Made by a program: the position numbers and the translations under genes. Shown in pieces: positions 12,066 through 24,100 of a DNA stretch of 64,000 nucleotides. How positions within the stretch are numbered: the first letter of the stretch is position 1; each line of letters begins with the position of its first letter. The stretch is from Marthasterias glacialis. Taxonomy: Eukaryota; Echinodermata; Asteroidea; Forcipulatida; Asteriidae. The notes beneath the pieces are model-generated. The model saw nothing but the letters and a program-made list of their open reading frames with translations. It was not told the DNA's origin and searched no databases. The stretch is taken from the NCBI GenBank assembly GCA_911728455.2, contig OU452224.1, positions 7,630,501-7,694,500 of the forward strand, read 5' to 3'.

Positions 12066-13478
12066 TTGGTTTGGACTGGGCTGAACTGATGGGGAAGTCA
12101 AGACCCAAGATCATAGATTGATACTCCTTGCTTAATTGCCACTCCTAATGCTGTCATGTAATATACCCAAATCAGATTACTACCCAGATCAACAACCAAA
12201 CCTACATGTTGACCTTTATCATGCTGTGGCCATCTTTGTTTAGTTCCCTTTGTGTTTGCATTTGAACAGCACAGATTCAGGAAGGGGACCAGATTATTTT
12301 CCAGGAAGTCTCAGTTCCATTTGACATGTGATGTTCTCCTTGTACAACATGTACTGTAGGTGTAAAACAAAATATTTTATTTACATTTTTCTGACAAACA
12401 CCAAGCTAAGTCTTCAATTTTTTAAAGATTTGTAACATTTTTTGAGTGTCAGGCGGAACCAAATTTTGTAGCTCTTGGGAGCCCACGGGACAATTTGAAA
12501 GTCTCTCAATCTTTTGGAGACACTGCGAATTACCCAGATCAAAGCGCTACTTGTATTCCTCTAACCAAATTCTGAAAAGATTGCTATCTACCCAAGCAGG
12601 CCTTCCTCACTGTCTGAAAAGATCTCATCCTTGTAGTCATACTGTGCTACAGGGCCCCACTGTACCTCCCCCCCCCCAGTGATCGGCACAGGTAACTCGT
12701 TGTTCCTTGGGATGTCTTCAATACAAAACACAATATCTGTTGACATCGTCAAGACCTGAGGCAGACATGGAGGGTTCGTTGATCCTCGTCTACCCCCAAC
12801 GCTATCGATTCCAAACTTGTCCAAATTCCTGTTAATTTTGTTAATTGGGTTTTTAGTAAGGAACAAAGTAATTTTGGCTTTCCTAATAGTGGGGCAGAGG
12901 GGAAAATATTTTGGGGAGTTGTGCCTTTGTTTCTTTGTCATGAGAAAGATATTTGACTGTAGGGCCATCGCGGATTTGTCCTTTGAAAAAGAAGTAGTCT
13001 GGGTCTTGTACACAGTGAGATCACCTGCACAGTGATCATTCTAGAATATAGGGAATCCAACAATATAAGATGGCTGCTGCATGGTTAAGTTCAAATCCAT
13101 CCCAGCATCCTGTGCATTTTGTTTCCTCCCAAGGCAGACGAAGGATCTACATTATTGTGCAATCAGTGAAATTAAAATTGTCAACTATTTGCCGTTTACC
13201 CTGATGAGCCGCCCAGGGGGTCGCAGCCGAAAGCCAAACAGCGGACATCTCAGCTTTCCAGTCAATCAAAACCAATGTCTTCTCGTAAATCCCTGCGCAT
13301 TAAGTGCTGATTGGGAAGGATCAAGCCAAAGAACATGTGCCCCCTTGTGAAGCTTTAGGAGGACTCATGCACAATTGCGGCATCCTGCCACCGCCGAAAA
13401 CCAACCACTTCCTGGCACTGTGACTGCATTGGTCAGGAGAGTCCAGATGAATAGTTATAATTACACGTATATATAACT

Positions 13479-13957
13479 TCATGAATATTCATATTTGCAA
13501 ATCTGTGGTTGGCCTTCTTAAAACTGTGCATGATTGACTCGGTTGGAAATCTACAAGTAGTCACACTTGACTGTGGTTCTGACAGTTGGTCACATGAATC
13601 ACTCATCAGGAGGAAGTAGCAATAACTTGAATATTCATAGGGGTACAGCTGGTTCACTCCTTGGTCCACGCTCTTGGCATGATTTGCATGATAATCACTG
13701 GCAAGTTGTTATTGTAGCAGGGTGGTGAAGGAACCCGTTTCATGAATATTCAACACATGGGTCATCCACCATTGTACAAGAAGCTGATTTGCATAGAGTA
13801 AGCCAGTCAGAAAGACAGCCTGATAGGGCCGCAAACCATTGGATAACGCATCTTCTCTTCTAGTAGAACTCATGAATATTCACAAGCGCCTCAAATAAAC
13901 CTTAAATGCCAATTGCAATCTACTTGGCTGTGGAATTAAACCAATCATGAATATTCA
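13479..13957. promoter_or_regulatory. Cluster of TGAATATTCA palindromes and octamer sites upstream of chimaerin
   Basis: The 10-bp palindrome TGAATATTCA occurs five times: 13482-13491, 13628-13637, 13743-13752, 13873-13882 and 13948-13957. In four of them it is preceded by CA (CATGAATATTCA). Three octamer-type sites are interspersed: ATTTGCAAAT at 13493-13502 and ATTTGCAT at 13682-13689 and 13787-13794. Octamers are bound by POU-domain factors, and AT-rich palindromes of this shape resemble dimeric POU sites. The cluster lies 0.6 to 1.1 kb upstream of the chimaerin start codon, so it is a good candidate cis-regulatory module for that gene. The factor and the activity are inference. Confidence 0.6.
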
Positions 13958-14399
13958 ATAAACACTGTGACATCGGCAGCAGCTTCTTTCAATCCTCCAC
14001 CATCCAATGCACTCGATCCACCCCTGGTTAAAAAAGAAATAGATGTGACACGTATGCGAGGGTTTCCTGAAGGGAAGAGGCCCATTGGGATTTGCTATAA
14101 ATACCAACGGGAGAGCGTTTAAGTAGGGACTACTAGAGACTGTCAGGCCGGGAAGCGAATCAGCACGGGTGAACGGTCGTTGCTCGTTACAGACCGTGGG
14201 ACTTACTTCTCCACTCCTGCCACGGGCCTGTGCAAATTTGGCCTCTGGTCGTTCACACACACACACATAGTGCCAAGCTGATAGGGAGGACAATTCTCAG
14301 GCTATTGTGCTCTTTAAAAAGACTCCCCTAGCCTGTGGATGAATGAACTGAATTCAACTTTTGCACCTTCGAAAGGGCTTTCTTCATTTTTAGAAACTA

Positions 14400-14585
14400 A
14401 GTTACGATGACGGTTTTGATTTAGGTTTTGTTTATTTGTTTTAAGCGAGAAATAATTTCTGTTGATGGACCTCGAATGCAGTACAGTGATCAGAACTCAA
14501 CCTTGCAAAGTATAGGATAAATTGACTTTTGTGCACTCTTTGGGTTTTGAGTGTTTAAGTTCAGTGTAAGGAGAGAGATTTTAAG
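14400..14585 (+). other. Chimaerin 5' leader (probable)
   Basis: Directly precedes the start codon. An in-frame TAA at 14556-14558 ends any upstream extension. No TATA box can be pinned down and no clear splice acceptor was seen, so the leader is probably continuous with exon 1. The transcription start is not determined. Confidence 0.4.
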
Positions 14586-15123
14586 ATGGCGTACCCGAGT
14601 TACGCAACGCTCACCAATGGTTATCGGCACCAGCGCAGCCACCGCCACATGCCGCAGACCAACCCACGCATCTCGCCCCGTCGCGGTCTCCACCGCAACA
14701 TGAACAATAACCAGAAGATCTCAGACATCCTGTACGGGGCTGAGCGGCCCCGCGTCAAGATTGCCACCAATGGCTTCTTCGTCGACCGCAACAACAACAA
14801 CAAGCGGCCGCGCGACATCTTCAAGAAGCCGCAGGAACCACCCCGGCCCAAGAAACAGCAGCCCGTCTTCATGGAGACGTCGTTCTTGAATGTCTACCCC
14901 GATGAGTACTCTCTTGACCCTCCAAGCCCGGTCATCCAGGTACCGCAACACTCCATCAGGTCTGCCTCGCCCCCTCCTTGCTCCCCGCCCACAGACAAGA
15001 ACGAACTCATGAACTCCTTTTTGAATTGTGAGAACCGACAACGGAGTAACACTATGGATTATTTGAATGAAGTCAAACAGTACATCATACGGACAGCCAA
15101 GAAGAACCGCAGGAAACCTATGT
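14586..15123 (+). CDS. CHN1/CHN2: Chimaerin exon 1: long novel N terminus
   Basis: Residues 1-179 plus one base of codon 180. The start ATG has A at -3 and G at +4, and an in-frame TAA at 14556-14558 closes the frame upstream, so this start is well supported. The donor at 15124 (GTGAGG) leaves phase 1, exactly what exon 2 needs. The N-terminal third is rich in His and Arg, followed by Asn runs, a basic stretch around [10 protein letters not shown] and a PPRPKK motif fitting a class II SH3 ligand. Ser-Pro and Pro-Pro motifs follow (DPPSP, SASPPP), then a basic tail ending KKNRRKPM. No folded domain is recognised; it looks disordered. Base composition is clearly more GC-rich than the flanks. 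Vertebrate alpha2/beta2 chimaerins have only about 25-35 residues ahead of the shared LQQEAP block, so most of this exon is lineage-specific. Confidence 0.9.
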
Positions 15124-18100
15124 GTGAGGATAATTTATTTATTTTTCAAACCCTAACCCCCTCCCCTCCCTCTCCAATTCAGGTTTATCCCCTTTGGGGA
15201 CATTTTGTCAGTCATTACCATTCACTGTCTTGGTTACCACAGTCTGATAGGCAAGCGGAACATCCATTTATGCCACCATTGCAATAGTTTTGGTCGGCGA
15301 CTGTTAAAAATGCAACCCTTATTCTGTCTGAGCTTGATGGATGCAGTCCTGCACAGCTCCACTTAACGTTACATTTGCTTGGCATGAGGCCAGGCATGAA
15401 CAAATCTCAATCAGACTTCAGAGGTTTGGTTGTGTGAGGATTTTGATGGGCGTGTGGGACTGTATCCAGCCAAAATCCCCATGGGCATGTAGTGTTGGGA
15501 TACCTTTTTTTTGAGGGTGTGCACTGTGCATAACATGGGTAAGATTAAAAATATAAATGTTCACAGATTTACACACATGGTACAAAGATGTTGGAAAACT
15601 TCCCTTGGAATAGTGTTGCCTGAAATGCTGTAATTTTTGAGAAATTTAGTTAAACAATTAATTTTGATACCGTGAGTCTGAAATCCGGTGTTAGTGAAAA
15701 CATTGAAAACAGTGTCAGGGTTTTTCACTATTTTCTATTTTCTGATAACTCCGATGACCGATTGAGCTAAAACTTTCACAGCTTTGTTGTTTCATGTTAA
15801 TGTGGGGTCACAAAAAGTGTTTGTGCTGCTCTTCGACAAAAATTTACCAATGTTGTCCGCTTGCTTTAACTTTTTCAGCGACTAGTCAATGCCGTAACAG
15901 TTTGCATGTTGTTAACTGGTCTGCCAGCATTTTTCTCTATCTCTTATCGTAATTGTTTCTTTTCAACATTGTTATTTGTATGGGATTTGATTTGGAAACG
16001 TTGTGAGCAATTGTTGCCACCAGTACGTAAATATATAGGGTGCATTATGCATCTTCATGTGTATTTTTTAGTTGATTTTCAAACTGCCTCTAGCTGCCGG
16101 GCAATCTCGGTAGTCTAGTTGGTAAGACATCTGCTCTAGAATGGCGGGGTTCGTGGGTTCGAATCCCACGTGAGGAATGTGCCTGTGAGGTTTTTTCCAC
16201 AGGACTCGGGAAAGTACTGAGTATACAGTGCTTAACACACATCGATGTATGGGCAAAAAGCACATAATAATAGCAATATTGGTTGTATAAATGTACAGGT
16301 GATGTACATGTAGGTGGAATCAAGCAAGCAGCTTAACTTTTAGTTTTTATTTCAGAAGACTGATGCTTAAGGAAAATAAATCAATAAAAAGTATACAGGA
16401 AAACATGAAATACTTAATTGTACATGTACATGTGTAGGTCTGTTGTCATTTCTTCCACTTGCCAGCCTGTCCAAATTAAAATGGAGTTATAAGATTGTCA
16501 GACTATAAACCATGTACTTAAGGTTCTTTATACAAACGATTAATTGCTGCCGTTATGGCTGACCCTTAAATCAAAAGTATATCAAGTTCCAAAGACACGT
16601 GCTTTGGAGAAGACTGTATGCCGGCTGCCGCCATCTTCAATTTCACCCGTCTCCTCTACCTACCCCCCCCCCACTTCCCAGCCAATCTACCTGCCAGCTT
16701 TTCATGAGAGCCCCCACCAACCATAGATGTCTGAATCCCACTTTCAAGGGGTGCCCCCCCCCCTCTTCCCTCTCTGACTTTGTCTATCAGCCAATACAGG
16801 AAGGTTTAGCTCAACTCAAGATGTATAGTTACCATCCCAGGGGAATGCTCAGTCTAATAGAATAAGACCATAGGATGCACAGAGAGGAGCCAGCACCTGA
16901 GGCAAACCCCTAACCATGCCTCTCTAATATACTACAATGTATGCAGGCTTCCTGGATCCCAGGCTGTCTGGGTTGTATCAACGCAAGGAACTTGCTGTGG
17001 GGGGGGGGGGGAGGTAGACTGTTTGAAATCCCCCTGGCTACTTCACCTTTTTGTAGAGTACAAAATGATGGTGAAATAAGGTGATCACCACAATGGTACC
17101 ACAGACTGCCACAAGGTACCATACATTGTACCTTCCAGGCTAGCATTAGGTGCATGAGTTTTTTTCTGTTTGTACAGTTAGCTTTACGTGGAAACCCCCA
17201 TGTCTCGTGTACTGTGGACTTAGTCTCCACAGTCTCCAGCGGAGTTGTGTTGCATGGGCCAGTTGGGCAGGAGATTATGTCGATAGTAATGGGGAATTTT
17301 AATAGGACAGAACCTGAGAGTTGTTTAGAGGGGAAGGTTCAACTTCGGTTTGGGAAGTTTACTCTTCCCAAACCAAAGCCTTCTGGAAAGGCGCTTTAAA
17401 AAACATGCTCCCTGGTCCTCTCCCATTTGTGTCTTGAATCTCAAACATCTTGTTCTCAAAACATCTTATAAGGAAAAATACATCGAAAAATACGTCGTTG
17501 TTTTTTATTCATTTCCTTCATCTAGTTTTCAATCAACTCCAACCAACCTGTGCAAATGTCATCACATTTGGTGGTTGAGTGAAAACCAAAGTAAACCGGT
17601 GTATACTTTGTAAGGGATTTGTGTTTATAGTATGTAGGATTCTAATCTAGGATTCTAGATTTGATTCCCACCGTTCACAGTCTCCAACTCTACCTTGAAG
17701 ACCAATTCAATCCATATTTTAGTGACTTTTTAATAAAACCAAAGTTGGTTCTGTAGTACAGTATTCAAGAATGCAGTTAGGGGGAAGGGACACATCTACT
17801 ATTCAGTGTTTAGTTTCTGGATGTTATTATTGATCACTGTATAGTGATTCAAGCTCTTGGACATGTCAGAATGGCCAGGCGGATACAGACCACTCAGGAT
17901 GTTTGCTACCACTCCAATGTATCAGCTTTATAGATGATAATTAATGTGTTTTTTCCCCGGGTAATTACTCCACTGAACTCTAAATATCCCTCAGGGAGGT
18001 TTTGTAGAATTGTTGCATCAGTTTTCTTGCCCTTTTTCTAAATCGTATTATATAAGAAACCAGCAATAATAAATTCTAATGCCAAGCTTCCTAAGAGACA

Positions 18101-21100
18101 TGTAGGTTGGATTGTCTCAGGAGATGTTTCTGGAAGTGCTGTAATTTCTTCATTCAGGAAAATCATTTATTTTCTAGTTTGCCGAAAAAAACAAGAAGTC
18201 CTCTCTGTAATTTGTTAATCAATCATACATCAGATGGAGTGGGAAGAAGGGTGGGGGGGCATTTGAGATGGTGTAATTGCAGCTTGGGATGGTCCTTTGG
18301 TTTCGGCATTCACCAGGTTCATTTTTCTTGTTTACAGTCTCCTGTTGGTTTTGTTCAACATGTCCAACAGGCAGCACTAATTATTGAAGAGCGGTGGTCT
18401 GGCATCTGATTACCTGTCAAATCATTCCTTCCTTCAACCACCCTGATCACGGGACTTAACTCTGTTATCGTCGGTTTGACCTCTTTAAAGCTGCCCGGGT
18501 CAGCTGCATACATATGCATTATGTTTTATAATAGCCGAGAGCTAAACTAAAGTGTCCCTCACTCTTTATGGGTAGCGACATCACGGTTTCCTCACCTGGC
18601 GTGTTTTTCATTAACGCATTACCCAAACGCATCTAGTGTGTAATTGGCAGATAATCAAACCAGAGCACAGATTGTGGGACATTTTTTAGGCGTGTGCCCA
18701 AACAGCCCGATCATTATATCCCCCCACCTTCCCCCTCTTTCTTGTAGGATATTTCATTAAAAAAACAACCTGAAATACTTGCTTGAATAAGTGTTTTGCT
18801 TTCATGTCTGTGAGCTGTCAGTCAGTATTGTCAACTCTCCCCTAATGGTCAACGAGGTAACTTTGATAAGCAACTTGCCTTTACTTGTGACTGAATGGGC
18901 TCCCTTGTCTACTGTGGTCACGGGCCCGCAGGTGTGCTGGTGGGGCAGGTTCGATAAAAGTTCGGAGGAAATTGAGTTAGACGACTGTTCAAATGTTGTT
19001 TTCCAGTATATATCGGATTCAATTGGAAGTTAAAATCCTTATTGAAAGATCAACTTCGTGTGGATGCTGAAGGAGCATTTGTTTTTCATGTAATAATTGA
19101 GATGTGAAGTTACAGAAGTCTAAATGCATTAGAAAACCCACCTATAAATAAAGGTTTCAGTTAATGAGTTTTGAAAGCTCTCACATTCCTTTTGCCAACA
19201 AGGAAGGGTTGGGACTTGAGCTTTTGAACTCGATAAGATTTTCTGGGTACAATTCTAAAGGAAAGAAAACTCTGCAATGCAAGTACTGTGTTATGACATT
19301 TAGAGGAAGTGATATTATAACGTGATTAGCTAATAAATAACTTCCAAACCTCATGTGGTCTAATTTTATTCTAAGTTTGGAAGCAATTATCTAGAGAAAC
19401 AGTTCCATACATGAATGAAGTGCTGTCAACTTTGTTTACTTTTTGGAATTGTGCATATGTCAAATAAAAGGAAAAAAAGCCTAACACACATAAATAGATA
19501 AATCTGTATACAAGTACGATTGAGTGATTTACTTGGGGTTGTCCTTTCAATTTATTTCAATTCAATGTAACATTTATTTCCACAACGCACAAATAGTATA
19601 TCTTACAGAAAATATTACCGAGATGCAACTTTTACGATTTAAATCAGAAATATGATTTTTTTAAATACTTTTTACCCCCAAAATTGCTCAAAATCCGGAC
19701 ATAGCCAGTTGCATCTCTGTTGAATGGTTAGGGATGCTTTGGGTTTTAACGATGTAAAGATATTACGTTATAAATCAATGGTTGTCAAAAGTATGTTATT
19801 CACAGATTGTTTTTTTTGTTTGTTTCTATTCCCAGTGTACAACCTACAGCAGGAAGCACCCAAACCAAAGCGGATTGTCTGCCTCTTCCCAACAGACAAC
19901 AAACCACACCACTATGGCAGAGAGTAAGTATTTTAAACACCTTTACCACATCTTCTCATCCCTTCAGTGAATCTGTTCAAAAGGCCAGATATATACTGTG
20001 AGATATTCTGCTAGCTGTGTCATGATGGCCGAGCACCAAGCTCACTGGACTCAAGCTCTGATGTTTCTGATCAGTAGAGTGTGGGTTCGAGTCCCGGTCT
20101 TGACACTTGTGTCCTTAAGCAAGACACTTAACCATTATTGCTTAGTCCTTCAGACTGTCACTTCGTGCACAACACCAAGGTGCTTGCCTCAACTACATTT
20201 TAGCACAGAATGCTGGCATTGATACAGGTTATAGAGTGGTTGGTAGCCACCAAACCCTCAACCGGTGTGTCGAGGATTTCTCCTTTTCATCCATGGGCTT
20301 TAAGTGCAGAATTCCACAGTAAGCAGAGCCGTTCAGTAGGACCCTGGCAGATATCCAGAGGAAAACTGAAACGCTGGCCAACTCAAGCCCACTGGTATGA
20401 CTTTCCAGTGAAAGTAAAAGCAAACTATGAAGACGTAATTCAACTCATTTCTGTGCACACATGATAAATGCAGCATTTGTCCTAGGATGTTATTAGGTTA
20501 TTTATGACAAGGGTGCTGCAAGCCCTTGGTGACACTTCTACAGGTTAATGCAATTTCCCCAAAAAAGTCTCCCAGGTACGTAAATCTACAAGTACAGACT
20601 ATTTTTTTGCATCTGCTTTAAGTTGGAAATTTGAGAAATTCTGAGTAATTTCAGCTCTCTAATTTCAGGATATTGACTGGAATTAGTGACGTAAATATGC
20701 AGTCCATCCGCCAGGTGTACAACCCAAAACCTTGGTTGGTACATGTATAGATACCTGTCCATTCCAACCGACCCATCCCTTGCCCTGATTATCTCATTAG
20801 GCACATTGGCCGTCCGGCACTGCCTGGTAATCGGTAACACTGTGTTAGTCTGCAGAGAATCTAACCAGCGTGTGTGTGCCTGACATCTGACCAGTTTGGG
20901 TAACATTACTATTTTAACAATGAGGAACAGGTTATGTCTTCAGGGGGCAGGTGAAGATGATAAAAGGTGGAGTGAAATTTAGAAGGAGGAAAACAATCTT
21001 CGAGGGATGTGGGGATGTTGAGGTGGGGAGGTGGGGACTGATGGGAACCGGGTATGACTGGTCCCTTGGCTGCCATCCAACACGAGGGTTAATTTACTGT

Positions 21101-24100
21101 TGTTTCTATTTCACCACGCCTATTGACCTTAGCTGATTTATTGGATAAAATAGAACTACCCAAGCTGTAATGTTGGGCAACATTTTACTTCACCTTAAAG
21201 TTACGATACATGACAAAATTGTCCTGAGTGAGAGAATTCCCCTAAACACCTTGATTTCTTATTTTGAATTGCCAGATTGAAATAAGTACATGTACTTGAC
21301 ACTGTATGAACTTGCACGAATCCTTAATAAAAACAAACAAAAACATGAAGGACCGTTGATACTTTCTGCGAATGTGAATGCCAAGCAAATTTGACGTCTC
21401 AAAGTTGAAATGTGGTCTTACGGAACATTCGTTGTGAACATAAATTTGTGACGTCAAATTCGCTTTGCGTTCGCATTCACAGTAAGAATGAACTGGGGCT
21501 TAACACTCTGCTTTCGTGGTACATATTATGTGTATTTGTTGATAATCCTACCAGTTGATTGTTGCTTAAAACCCCATTACTATCGGTGCGCTCTCCTGCC
21601 CAACACACCTGTGCCACAAAATTCCACATGAGACTGTGGAGAATTAGTTCACAGTACACAAGCTGAGTGTGACGTGCATGCAAGGGGGTCAATAGGAGGG
21701 TTGTAATGAAAACTTGAAAACTGAAGAGGATTGGAATGAATTTGAACCTTCCAAGCTCTTTCAGAAAATTGAAATAATCACATACAGTACTGTACAATTG
21801 TGCACAGATCCCTGATGAGAACATCTTTTTTTCTCTAAAAACACGCCCAAATAAATGTATTTGTTGAAATTCACACAGGTTGGCTGTTCGTATAAAACTA
21901 GGGGTAATTGGAATGATTTTGTTCTGCCAAAAATCCCAAATCAAACTATGTATTTTATCATATCAAGGGCTTTCGTTAGTGTGTGTAATATTGCCATAGG
22001 ATGAGAGACTTTTGAGGACGCTAGGTGGCAGCAGACTTACCGGGTATATCCACTGTTCTGGGAAATATGCGCATGCTCATAACTTTGTAAACGATGACAA
22101 TTTACCTGGCAAGTCTGCTGCCACCTATTGTTCCAAAGACTTCCATTTAATAAGTTCAATATGCATTTGTGCTGCTGTAAAACCCTTACTCAATCACCTG
22201 TATCACTACAAAACACTTTTTAAAAATTACCTCGGCGCTGCCTGGCTGTTTAGCTTTGCAACTTTAAACAACATGGGTCGATGCCTTAAAACAAACTACA
22301 TGGATAGAACAAAACCAGGTAGAGTTTGAGGATTGTGATTCACCCTTGGGAATAATTGGAGGTGAAACTAAAAGGAAAGGAATGATCTTGACAAGACAAA
22401 CTTGACTGTCATTGAGTCATTCAGGGGGAAAGAATAACTTTATGAAAACCAGGGCCCAATTTCATAGACCTGCTAAAACACCAAAAATAATTTGCCTAAC
22501 CACAATAAGGTAACCAGCCACTACATTGTTACCCGCACCATCTGTGACTGGTATCCTGGTTATTTTTTTGCTTAGCAGAAAGTTGTTAAACAAAAAATGA
22601 GCAGCTCCATGAAAATGGGTAAAAATACAGTAAGCAGTTAGCCAGAATAGATGCTGAACAGAAAGTTTGTAGCTAGATACATGTAGTAAAAGTTTGTTTT
22701 CCCGATTCTTTTTTACAGCAATCTTCACCACTTTTGTAGAGCTGCTTAAGCACAAAAAGTAGCAAAAACAATCTTGCTTTCCACAATAAGGTTACCAGCA
22801 AAAATACAATGCCACATGTACCATCTGTGACTGGTTTCCTGCTTATTTTTGCTTAGCAGAAAACAGCTTGTAGTAGTTTTAGTAAGTACTTAATCTACTA
22901 CAAGCTGTTTATCATACTGTTCATAATGGAGGTAACAATAACAATTGTCACAAAATGAGACTTTGAGGATGTTACATGGTACATAGGTGGTAGAAGACTT
23001 TTGAGTAATGTCATTGTTCTTAGAGAACTGCGCATGCTGAGGATTAATGGAAACTTGGCTGATATGTCTGCTGCCCTCTAGCATCACAAAGTCTCCACTT
23101 ACCAACAGTTCCCTATGAAAGATGTTTGTAATACCCTAAATGAAGTATCTTTGGTTCAAGCAGGAGGCTTTGCCAGCGCCAGCTCTTGTGGGGAATCTGC
23201 AGTTTCTTTGTTATTGCTACCATATACTGTTTTATGAGTGTGGCATGAGAGTTAGTACCTTCGATCCGTGGGTAGCTTGAACTCGCTCCTTTTGATGGCT
23301 TCATGCTACAGGGGAGAACTTTCTTCTGAATAGTTCCTATGATATACTGTACAGTGTTGTGCAAAACGGTATATCATGAAGCATCGTACATGAACATGAG
23401 TCAAAAAGATAAAGTTGGGGGGATGGGGTCATGGGAAGTGTTACAAATGGCAGCAAAATTGCACTCCAGGAAAAAGCCAATGTGCCAAATACCGGCTCGT
23501 TATGCTTTGCTGGGGGCTGAGTCGACACCGCACGTGGGACCGGTGAAGGGGATCCTGGTCCCTCGTCTAACAGTTCGCGACATGACAGATGCCAATCAGC
23601 CAAGTTACCAGCTAATCCAAATGGATGTATTGTTCCAGTCAAGGGAACCGGTCGTCAGGTGAACGACCCCCGGATTTTTCCCCCCTTCTGACCGAAATCT
23701 TTCCAAAATCAGGAAGGGAAATTGATTCGATCAATCAAAAGGGAGCCATTGTGTTGCTTTGTTTCGGTCTTCGTCTTAATTGGAAGAAATTACTGTTGAT
23801 CAGGTGTCCATGGAGTGAAAATTGAGAAGGTGAATCGGAAGCCAAACGTGTGTGTTTTTGATGGCGTTTGAGTTTAATTGAAGTAAAATGTAATCGGATC
23901 ACACCTTTTTAATTCTGGGTTGTCATGGCCTTGATTCAAGGCGTTTTGACGCAGTCAATCACCAGAGGGCTTTTACTCACAGCTGATGATGTACATCATT
24001 GGGATTTAGGAAAAGCTGGGGGAAAGTTTGTCCATGGAGTCTACTTTTTTAAGTAGTGCCTGTCAGTGGCCTATAATGTGCAGATACACATCTGTACACA

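Larger units (their letters stand above)
1..13478. other. Far-upstream or intergenic DNA, no exon found
   Basis: Apart from the repeats listed separately, no stretch here has codon-like composition, recognisable protein similarity or a convincing pair of splice sites. All longer open frames overlap repeats or have biased simple composition. Non-coding first exons of chimaerin could be hidden here. Confidence 0.5.
15124..19835 (+). other. Chimaerin intron 1 (4.7 kb)
   Basis: Contains one complete family 2 SINE (16099-16280) and the 17.3-kb hairpin. The stretch 17400-19800 shows nothing recognisable. The block 15655-15865 has a repeat-like look, but no second copy clear enough to name. Confidence 0.85.

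Noticed and set aside
15655-15865. Repeat-like block in intron 1 resembling part of the 33-kb MITE
   Set aside because: Only short words (TTTTTCACTATTTTC, GATTGAGC) are shared with the 51-kb copy; not enough to assign a family.
16099-16175. Possible functional tRNA gene
   Set aside because: The T arm is perfect but the acceptor and anticodon stems are not, and the sequence runs straight into the SINE body shared with three other loci.
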